From the NCBI GenBank assembly GCA_013042255.1, contig JABDQK010000182.1, positions 1-5,306 on the forward strand: a stretch of 5,306 bases of DNA, written 5' to 3'. Source of the DNA: Flavobacteriaceae bacterium. Lineage in GTDB: Bacteria > Bacteroidota > Bacteroidia > Flavobacteriales > Flavobacteriaceae. Shown here in pieces: positions 1 to 5,306 of the stretch. A model generated the notes under the pieces. The model saw only the letters and a program-made list of their open reading frames with translations. It had not been told where the DNA came from and did no database searches. The stretch's first letter is position 1; every line of letters begins with the position of its first letter. The translations under genes were made by a program, and so were the position numbers.

Positions 1-133
1 ACCGGAGTAACTACGTTGCTCCGCTAAACCAAGTTCTGCAAATACTAAAATTTGCATTTCTGGTCTTTCAGACCTAACGCTTTAGAATACAAATACCGCT
101 CGAGAGGTCTCGGCGGTTTTCTATAATAGGGTA
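1..133. repeat. Tandem structured repeat, copy A (noncoding)
   Basis: First of two tandem copies of a noncoding element. It opens with ACCGGAGTAACT, the same 12 bases that open copy B 133 bases later. It contains three hairpins: H1 at 3-23 (9 bp, loop 12-14), H2 at 62-74 (GGTCT/AGACC, loop of 3), and H3 at 95-117 (ACCGC, bulged T, CGAG, loop AGGT, CTCG, GCGGT) followed by TTTTCT. An extra inverted repeat, TGCAAAT (37-43) with ATTTGCA (50-56), lies between H1 and H2. Blocks shared with copy B are CTGCAAAT (36-43) and GCTTTAGAATACAAA (79-93, 13 of 15 identical to copy B). No plausible reading frame with a start codon is seen. The window begins exactly at the copy start, so more copies may lie to the left. 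The sense strand is unknown. It could be a structured RNA or a hairpin-bounded mobile repeat of REP or MITE type. Confidence 0.65.
95..122 (+). terminator. Terminator-like hairpin H3 of repeat copy A
   Basis: The stem ACCGC-T-CGAG / CTCG-GCGGT has 9 pairs, one bulged T (100) and loop AGGT. It is followed on the plus strand by TTTTCT, so it would act best as a terminator of plus-strand transcription. On the minus strand the tail is ATTTG, which is weak. The same hairpin recurs in copy B, so it may instead be an end structure of the repeat. Confidence 0.45.
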
Positions 134-264
134 ACCGGAGTAACTGTCGTTGCTCCAGATGAACTCCCGTCCTGCAAATGCAATTTTCATTACTTATGCA
201 ATACCTGCGGTATTGAAGCTTCAGAAAACAAAAAACTGCTCGAGTAAACTCGGCAGTTTTTCTT
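134..264. repeat. Tandem structured repeat, copy B (noncoding)
   Basis: Second copy, with the same order of elements as copy A. H1 is at 137-156: the stem GGAGTAAC/GTTGCTCC is identical to copy A but the loop is TGTC. CTGCAAAT recurs at 172-179. H2 is at 199-215 (CAATACC/GGTATTG, 7 bp, loop TGC) and occupies the same place as H2 of copy A with unrelated sequence. The shared block GCTTCAGAAAACAAA is at 218-232. H3 is at 235-257 (ACTGC, bulged T, CGAG, loop TAAA, CTCG, GCAGT), with a T-run after it. Relative to copy A, one H3 pair changed from C:G (97:115) to T:A (237:255), which preserves pairing. The copy is about 7 bases longer than A between its two conserved ends. It lies 36 bases from the 3' end of the minus-strand tRNA gene. 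Function is not known. Confidence 0.65.
230..264. terminator. Bidirectional terminator-like hairpin H3 of repeat copy B
   Basis: The stem ACTGC-T-CGAG / CTCG-GCAGT (235-257) has loop TAAA. It is flanked by an A-run (230-235) and a T-run (257-261), so a U-tract follows the stem on both strands. Read on the minus strand, it lies 44 bases past the tRNA-Ala 3' end and is the first strong terminator candidate for that tRNA transcript. Read on the plus strand, it closes copy B and shields the tRNA from leftward sequence. Confidence 0.5.
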
Positions 265-299
265 ATTTCCGAATCGCGCGATGAAAATTGCGATTGATC

Positions 300-375
<76 letters not shown>

Positions 376-386
376 TTAGGCAAGGG

Positions 387-417
387 CAAAGGAACTAATT
401 TTTAAGTAAGTTTCAAA
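387..417 (-). promoter_or_regulatory. Likely promoter of tRNA-Ala (Bacteroidetes type)
   Basis: On the minus strand, TTTG (417-414) is followed after 19 bases by TTCCTTTG (394-387). The latter matches the Bacteroidetes -7 consensus TAnnTTTG at all but one fixed base, and the spacing fits the known 19-21 range. Transcription would start near 380-383, giving a leader of under ten bases before the mature tRNA 5' end at 374, as is usual for tRNA genes. The match was found by eye, without scoring against background. Confidence 0.55.
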
Positions 418-505
418 ATGCAGTCTTCTTTTATTTTAAGAAAACAATAACGCCTGATGTTTTAGAACTACTTGTCTTCACCTTATTTTAGAAAAAAAGT
501 AAAAA

Positions 506-1225
506 ATGGAAAATTTAGAAGGAAAAGTGGCCTATATCACGGGAGGAACAAAAGGGATAGGTTATGGAATAGCAGAAACCCTCCTCAGTGCAGGGATGAA
601 GGTTGCCATTAGTGGCAGGGATACTCAGAACGCGAAAGAAGTGGCTAAACAATTGGGAACCGAAGAGAGAGTTCTGGGTCTGGGGTCAGATGTTACAGAG
701 CCAGAGGATGAAGAAAAAGCTGTTAACGCAGTCCTTAAAAAATGGGGGCAACTCGATGTGGTGATTGCCAATGCCGGAGTAGGCATCTTTAAGCCTGTAG
801 ACGAGCTCAGCACAGAGGAATGGCGAAAGATGATAGACACCAATCTCAACGGCCCGTTTTTCACGCTGAAAGCTTCTGTGGATGCTTTGAGAAGGTCTAA
901 AGGGTACTATATTACAATTGCCAGCCTGGCGGGAACTAATTTTTTCGCTTCAGGAACAGGGTATAACGCTTCTAAATTCGGATTGGTAGGATTTACCCAG
1001 GCAGCTATGCTCGATCTGAGGACATCTGACATTAAGGTTTCCACGATCATGCCGGGTTCTGTCGCTACTCATTTTAATAATAATATTCCCGATGATAAGG
1101 ATTCCTGGAAAATTCAGCCGGAGGATATCGGATTGCTGGTGGAGGACCTGTTGCGGATGAATCCGCGTACATTACCCAGCAAGATCGAAGTAAGGCCTAC
1201 CAGGCCGGATAAGAGGAATACCTAG
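506..1225 (+). CDS. Short-chain dehydrogenase/reductase (classical SDR)
   Basis: A 239-residue soluble NAD(P)-dependent oxidoreductase of the classical SDR family, usual length about 240-250. The Rossmann fold starts at once: TGGTKGIG (12-19) is the dinucleotide-binding glycine motif. R38 after the second strand favours NADP(H), and D62 contacts adenine. NAG is at 89-91. The catalytic tetrad is complete: N113, S140, Y153 and K157 (YNASK). PGSVAT (183-188) follows, as expected for the cofactor-proximal loop. There is no signal peptide or membrane segment, so it should be cytoplasmic. The substrate cannot be told from sequence; automatic pipelines often call such proteins 3-ketoacyl-ACP reductases, which is not supported here. 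The ATG follows an A-rich stretch with no Shine-Dalgarno site, as is normal for the phylum. A weak -7 candidate, TATTTTAG (484-491), has no convincing upstream partner. The TAG stop overlaps the stop of the convergent nuclease gene, and no terminator separates them. Confidence 0.93.
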   Translation: MENLEGKVAYITGGTKGIGYGIAETLLSAGMKVAISGRDTQNAKEVAKQLGTEERVLGLGSDVTEPEDEEKAVNAVLKKWGQLDVVIANAGVGIFKPVDELSTEEWRKMIDTNLNGPFFTLKASVDALRRSKGYYITIASLAGTNFFASGTGYNASKFGLVGFTQAAMLDLRTSDIKVSTIMPGSVATHFNNNIPDDKDSWKIQPEDIGLLVEDLLRMNPRTLPSKIEVRPTRPDKRNT

Positions 1226-3975
1226 TTTTGTGGTGCCTCAAAAGCAACCTCCTGATCGAATATTTTTCGCATAAGAAGCTGAAACTGTTCACGAAATGCG
1301 AAAAGTGTAGCAGGGGTAATAGTATAGTCCTTTTTGGCATACCTACCCCCTGAGGCTTCTTTTGTGCAAAACCTCATAAAACCATTCTCGAGACTGCGAA
1401 AAGGAATAATGGCGGCTTCAAAGTTTTCCATACCGTATTTTTCATAGTACATCAGGGAGTAGGCCATCATTTGAAATGCCTTGCCTTTATCTGGCTCGGT
1501 TGTAATGGTATCCCATTCGGTGATTTCAACCTCAGTATTCTTTGTATTCCCCGTTTTATAATCCAGAATTCGAAGAACGCCATCTTTTTTGTCAATCCGG
1601 TCTATAGTCCCCTTTAGACATATGGGAAATTCCAGACCCTGAACAGTTATAGTAGTGCTTAATTCTTCCTCTACAGCAAGCAATTCGATTTTGTGATTCC
1701 TGCTACTTTCTATTTCCATTTCCAGAAACTTTTGCAGATAACGCTGTATCACGTGGTAGGCAATAAGATTTTTTCCTTCCGTCAGGGAGACGTTAGGATA
1801 GTATTCCGAAAAGGCATTTCTGACAACTTCAGGAATTAAAGAAATGCGCTCCCGGATGGCTTCTGGGGAGAGTACAGATCCCACAAACGGTTGATACAAA
1901 ATCTCAATACTGGCGTGTATAATGGTCCCGAAAGTATTGGCGGCAATATTTTCTTCAACTTCTTCAGATTCCCTTATCCTCAACACGTATTTTTTATAAA
2001 AATCGATAGGATCTCTGATATAGCTAGACAGGGATGAAGGAGAAAATCCCTTTCTGGCACGTTCCCGGAGGAGAGATAAAACGGAAACATCCTTGGCAAT
2101 GGATTTCTTTATCGGGACCGTTAAACTCATAGACGGGCTGGCGATAATTTGACGAATACTGCCCTTAACCCGGTTTTCTGAAAGTAGCTGAGAAATAAAC
2201 CTGCTTTTCTCTCCCCCTTCAAGGACGTCAGGCTCTGTATTATATAGCAAATAAATATTCTTAGCTCGTTGAAGCAAGCGGTAGAAATGGTAAGTGTATA
2301 CGGCATCCTTTTCCTTATAGGTTGGCATTTTAAACTCTTGCTTAAGGTCGAACGGAATAAAAGAGCCACTCGTTTTGCCTGAAGGTAAAATACCTTCATT
2401 AAGGGATGTAATAATGACGGTTTCAAAATCCAAATTCCTGCTTTCAAGCATCCCCATCAGTTGAATGCCCTCCAGTGGCTTTCCGTAGAAATCGAGGGTC
2501 TCTTTATTTGTCAACTCTCTGAATAGACTTTGAAACGACTTTATATCATTAATAAAATCGAATTTGTTCAGGTAAATTTTGATTTCATTTATCACCGTTA
2601 TTGTTTTCGCCAGGTATTCCAAGGCAATAGAATCACCAAACGACTCAAAACGATCTTTCAGTTCTTGAGCTACTTCTATGGAGGCATCCAGAAGATTCCC
2701 GGGTGAAGTATAATTCCTGGAAAATAATACCTGGAGAATACTGCGATCTTCCTCACTCAGATTGTGGAGTTGCTCGGGCTGAATATAAACCCAATTTTTC
2801 TCACGGATCTCTTTATATAGCCGCGTGAGAGTTTCTTCGGGTTCTTTAAAAAGTCTTTTTATATAGGGGTGTGAAACCAGGGAGATTATATCATTGTAAT
2901 ACCAGCCTTTAGAATTCCAATTCAGATAAAGGGCTATAAATTCACTGTAAAGACTTGCGGCAGGAGTTTGCGATAAAGGCAACCCCATCGTAATATTAAT
3001 ACTGGAAACAACATCCGGGATGGAATTCAGTAAAGGATTCAGGAGGTTTTCGTCACCCAGGATCACTGCAGTACGTTGCGGAGAATGTTGCTTGTCGGAA
3101 GTGAACTGTTGTAAGAGGGAACCAACGTACTTTGCCTGAGAGACATTTCTGGGGACGCCTATAATATTGATATTTTTTTCCTTGAGATAATTCGGTGCAG
3201 GGCCTTTTAAAGTATTCTTTTCAAAATGAGACCAGTTTTTTAAATAGGATCGAACAAAATAACCGGCATCATGCACAGGGTCTTCAATAAAAAAGGGGTC
3301 AATATCCCAATAGATTTCGGCTTTCTTTTGATCCAACAGACTTTGAATGATGGTAGATTCTGAAGTATTCAGCGCATTAAAACCTATAAAATAATGCGAT
3401 CCTTCATTCATCTCAGCGGCGTATTCTTCAATATTTTCGCTCGCTTTGCGATATACCAGTCCCTGGTATCCGATATTCTGACTGAGTAAATGTTTTGAAA
3501 ACTGATGATATATGGTTTCAAGGGAATTCCAGAACTCAATATACGCCTCTATCATCGGGGTTTTCTCGGGCTTTACATACCAATGATTTGTTTCCTGAAT
3601 GGCACTGAGGTAGTCAAATAACTTCTTTTGAGGTATGAGGTAGCGATCGATTTCATTAAAGTCCTGCAACAGGGTGTTACCCCAATTGGAAAAGTCATGA
3701 AAATTATCAGCCTTTTTCCCGTGAATAGTTTTGTACACCTGATACAACTCGAAGATCAGTTGGGTATTAGATGCATAGGTCAGGCCAGAAACAAGACCTA
3801 TAAACTCTTCAATAGTATAAATAGTTGGGGCAAAACCTGCTTTACTTGTAGATTGAGCGAATTTCTGGAGAAGAAAGAGGCTGGCTCTTTTACTGGGAAC
3901 AACCAGGACTAAATCGTCATCGACTACTTTTTCCGAAATAATATCGGAGACCACTTCTTCCAGAAATGTTTTCAT
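1222..3975 (-). CDS. AddB-like PD-(D/E)XK nuclease / inactive helicase-like protein
   Basis: A 917-residue protein resembling AddB, the nuclease subunit of the AddAB (RexAB) helicase-nuclease that processes double-strand DNA ends for recombination. Numbering is from the ATG at 3975. The N-terminal two thirds are helicase-like: PSKRASLFL (27-35) stands where AddB proteins often carry a Walker A motif, and no GK[ST] is present, so ATP binding here is doubtful. LMGMLESRNLDFETVIITSL (506-525), followed by NEGILP, is the UvrD/RecB-like late helicase motif. The nuclease domain starts at FSPSSLSSYI (about 644) and has all core motifs: H687 (FGTIIH), D792 (GTIDRID), D805 and K807 (LDYKTG), and Q835/Y839 (QMMAY). 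Only two cysteines occur in the whole protein (786, 870), so the four-cysteine iron-sulfur cluster of Bacillus AddB is absent. A TTG at 3981 could extend it by two residues, but the ATG is preferred. The AddA partner is not in the window. The gene begins right after the ompA terminator. Confidence 0.88.
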   Translation of the reverse strand: MKTFLEEVVSDIISEKVVDDDLVLVVPSKRASLFLLQKFAQSTSKAGFAPTIYTIEEFIGLVSGLTYASNTQLIFELYQVYKTIHGKKADNFHDFSNWGNTLLQDFNEIDRYLIPQKKLFDYLSAIQETNHWYVKPEKTPMIEAYIEFWNSLETIYHQFSKHLLSQNIGYQGLVYRKASENIEEYAAEMNEGSHYFIGFNALNTSESTIIQSLLDQKKAEIYWDIDPFFIEDPVHDAGYFVRSYLKNWSHFEKNTLKGPAPNYLKEKNINIIGVPRNVSQAKYVGSLLQQFTSDKQHSPQRTAVILGDENLLNPLLNSIPDVVSSINITMGLPLSQTPAASLYSEFIALYLNWNSKGWYYNDIISLVSHPYIKRLFKEPEETLTRLYKEIREKNWVYIQPEQLHNLSEEDRSILQVLFSRNYTSPGNLLDASIEVAQELKDRFESFGDSIALEYLAKTITVINEIKIYLNKFDFINDIKSFQSLFRELTNKETLDFYGKPLEGIQLMGMLESRNLDFETVIITSLNEGILPSGKTSGSFIPFDLKQEFKMPTYKEKDAVYTYHFYRLLQRAKNIYLLYNTEPDVLEGGEKSRFISQLLSENRVKGSIRQIIASPSMSLTVPIKKSIAKDVSVLSLLRERARKGFSPSSLSSYIRDPIDFYKKYVLRIRESEEVEENIAANTFGTIIHASIEILYQPFVGSVLSPEAIRERISLIPEVVRNAFSEYYPNVSLTEGKNLIAYHVIQRYLQKFLEMEIESSRNHKIELLAVEEELSTTITVQGLEFPICLKGTIDRIDKKDGVLRILDYKTGNTKNTEVEITEWDTITTEPDKGKAFQMMAYSLMYYEKYGMENFEAAIIPFRSLENGFMRFCTKEASGGRYAKKDYTITPATLFAFREQFQLLMRKIFDQEVAFEAPQN

Positions 3976-3980
3976 AGCCA

Positions 3981-4014
3981 AAAATAAAAAAAGCTCCGCA
4001 TTTGCGGAGCTTTT
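3981..4014 (-). terminator. Intrinsic terminator of ompA
   Basis: On the minus strand, the perfect 11-bp stem AAAAGCTCCGC (4014-4004) / GCGGAGCTTTT (3999-3989) has loop AAAT and is followed by a T-rich tail (seven T, A, five T). It starts 21 bases past the ompA stop and ends about 5 bases before the nuclease start codon, so the two genes should be largely separate transcription units. The plus-strand tail (TTTTATATG) is weaker. Confidence 0.9.
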
Positions 4015-4035
4015 ATATGAAGTTATAAACGTTGC

Positions 4036-5306
4036 TTATTTAACCAAGTTGATCTCAACTCTTCTGTTCTGAGCTCTTCCTGCTCTTGTGTTGTTAGAAG
4101 CGATAGGCTTAGCTTCACCGTATCCGATGGCAGTTAACCTGTCTGCTCCAATTCCTTCTTGGATAAGGAAATCACGAACTGAGTTAGCTCTTTTTTCAGA
4201 AAGAGACTGGTTTAGTTTATCGCTACCTACACTATCAGTATGTCCTTCAACAGTAAACTTAGCATTTGGATATTCGTTGAGGATCTTGATAATATCTACG
4301 AATACAGAAACAGATTCTGTTTTCAGAGAAGCCCTACCAGTATCGAACAAGATAGTTCTTGCGTAGTCGTTCAATTGCTTCTGAACTTCTTCAGTAACTT
4401 CAGGACAACCCTGGTTAGCTACAGTTCCAGCCACATCCGGGCACTGATCGTCTTTGTCTAATACACCGTCACCGTCAGTATCAGGCCATGGGCATCCTTT
4501 ATTCTCTGCAGGACCAGCTTCGCTAGGACATGCATCATCTTTATCAGCTACTCCGTCTCCGTCAGCATCTGGGCAACCAGCAAGGGCAGCGATACCAGCT
4601 TCGTTCGGACATGCATCATCTTTATCAGCGATTCCATCACCGTCAGCATCAGGACATCCGTTTAATTCTTTAGAACCAGCTTCATTAGGACAGCTGTCTT
4701 TTCCATCTTCGATTCCGTCTCCGTCAGAGTCAGGACATCCGTTGAAAGCTGCTAAACCAGCAACTTCAGGACATGCATCATCTTTGTCGTAGATTCCGTC
4801 ACCATCAGTATCAGTTCCACCGAATTTAATGGAAACACCAGCAGTGTGCTGGAAATGCTTAACACCATAATCTTCAAAAGCATGCTTGTAGCCTGTCTGA
4901 AGAGTAAAGCCGATGTTATCGTTAAACCAGTAACTAGCACCAATACCAGCGTTGGCTGTTCCGAATCCGATTTCATCAACCCAGGTATAACCTCCACCTA
5001 TTTCAACAAAAGGGATAATTTTCTTGTCCTTAAGGACATTATATTTAATGGTACCATCCACAGCGTAATGAGAAAGGTCGTCAGCTGAAGCGTCACCCAA
5101 TTTAGAGATACGGTTCAAACTACCCCTGGCTCCTACAGAGAAACCGTCCCCTACATACTTGGATACAGATACATAAGAAATAGAAGGCAAAATGTTCCAG
5201 TGATCGTTAACATTAAAGTACTCACTGAATAAAGTACCTGTTGGGTAAGCGGCGTCTTGGTCATTAGTAGGATAAACATCTATCGCGTTTACACCAAAGC
5301 TAACTT
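4036..5306 (-). CDS. OmpA-family outer-membrane protein with TSP3 repeats (5' end outside window)
   Basis: The C-terminal 422 residues are present. The frame stays open to the right edge, so the start and signal peptide lie outside; a TTG at 5190 is internal and should not be taken as the start. Residues 1 to about 164 are a beta-strand-rich, aromatic-rich region consistent with an outer-membrane barrel, beginning [12 protein letters not shown]. Residues 165-301 hold five TSP3 repeats (DxDGDGxxDxxDxCP), which bind calcium and form a stiff linker. Residues about 315-422 are the OmpA C-terminal peptidoglycan-binding domain: D357 in GHTDSVG and R372 in LSEKRANSV match the Asp and Arg that hold diaminopimelate in characterised OmpA proteins, and the domain ends with [10 protein letters not shown]. 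The protein should tie the outer membrane to peptidoglycan. It is followed by a strong terminator. No gene symbol beyond the family name is justified. Confidence 0.95.
   Translation of the reverse strand, partial: VSFGVNAIDVYPTNDQDAAYPTGTLFSEYFNVNDHWNILPSISYVSVSKYVGDGFSVGARGSLNRISKLGDASADDLSHYAVDGTIKYNVLKDKKIIPFVEIGGGYTWVDEIGFGTANAGIGASYWFNDNIGFTLQTGYKHAFEDYGVKHFQHTAGVSIKFGGTDTDGDGIYDKDDACPEVAGLAAFNGCPDSDGDGIEDGKDSCPNEAGSKELNGCPDADGDGIADKDDACPNEAGIAALAGCPDADGDGVADKDDACPSEAGPAENKGCPWPDTDGDGVLDKDDQCPDVAGTVANQGCPEVTEEVQKQLNDYARTILFDTGRASLKTESVSVFVDIIKILNEYPNAKFTVEGHTDSVGSDKLNQSLSEKRANSVRDFLIQEGIGADRLTAIGYGEAKPIASNNTRAGRAQNRRVEINLVK
4402..4812 (-). repeat. Five 81-bp tandem units encoding TSP3 repeats within ompA
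   Basis: Five 27-codon units, each of the form DxDGDGxxDxxDxCP...GCP, lie at 4812-4732, 4731-4651, 4650-4570, 4569-4489 and 4482-4402. Units 1-4 abut exactly. A two-codon insertion (Trp-Pro, 4488-4483) precedes unit 5. Units 3 and 4 are the most alike (DADGDG[IV]ADKDDACP[NS]EAG), which suggests a fairly recent duplication. Acidic residues bind calcium, and the paired cysteines in each unit can form disulfides. Confidence 0.93.

Noticed and set aside
1..264. CRISPR array
   Set aside because: There are only two copies of more than 130 bases with diverged interiors. No short identical direct repeats with uniform spacers are present, and no cas genes are in the window.
272..295. Inverted repeat AATCGC/GCGATT and palindrome ATCGCGCGAT between repeat copy B and the tRNA
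   Set aside because: No T-run follows, and the position fits neither a terminator nor a known operator. Too short to call.
1153..1206. Two small hairpins near the 3' end of the reductase gene (GCGGA-TGAA-TCCGC and GGCCT-ACC-AGGCC)
   Set aside because: Both lie inside the coding region with no T-run after them, so they do not make an intrinsic terminator. Short pairings of this size are expected by chance.
2127..2447. Other open frames inside the nuclease gene (also 3628-3912) and in the reductase (625-864)
   Set aside because: They overlap well-supported genes with intact catalytic motifs and show no family resemblance of their own.
4454..4792. Plus-strand open frame of 112 codons rich in Ser, Pro, Gly and Ala
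   Set aside because: It is the antisense of the TSP3-coding repeats in ompA. Its periodicity comes entirely from those repeats.

Overview
This window looks like an ordinary stretch of chromosome from a marine-type member of the Bacteroidota, most likely the family Flavobacteriaceae. The signs are an AT-rich genome with A-rich translation starts instead of Shine-Dalgarno sites, an AddB-like nuclease of the flavobacterial type, an OmpA protein with thrombospondin type 3 (TSP3) calcium-binding repeats, a tRNA-Ala with no encoded CCA, and a tRNA promoter of the Bacteroidetes kind (TTTG, 19 bases, then a TAnnTTTG-like box). The genus cannot be told from the sequence.

Layout from left to right. 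Bases 1-264 hold two tandem copies of a roughly 133-base noncoding repeat. Each copy has a conserved 5' hairpin, a variable middle hairpin and a conserved 3' hairpin with a bulged T and a T-run. Bases 301-374 are tRNA-Ala(GGC) on the minus strand, with its likely promoter at 387-417. Bases 506-1225 encode a short-chain dehydrogenase/reductase on the plus strand. Bases 1222-3975 encode a 917-residue AddB-like PD-(D/E)XK nuclease on the minus strand, and its stop codon overlaps that of the reductase. A strong intrinsic terminator at 3981-4014 separates it from an OmpA-family outer-membrane protein (4036-5306, minus strand), which runs off the right edge of the window and so lacks its N-terminus.

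The genes do not form one pathway. ompA is cell-envelope structure, the nuclease is DNA double-strand break repair (its AddA helicase partner is not in the window), the reductase is unassigned metabolism, and the tRNA is translation. ompA and the nuclease gene share a strand but are divided by the terminator. The reductase and nuclease genes converge and share a CTAG stop. The tRNA and reductase diverge from a 131-base intergenic region.

The part least explained by known features is the tandem repeat at 1-264. Its two copies keep the same fold while parts of the sequence change, including one compensatory base-pair change. That fits either a structured RNA or a hairpin-ended mobile repeat. 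The three protein genes are recognisable families and no novel protein system is evident.
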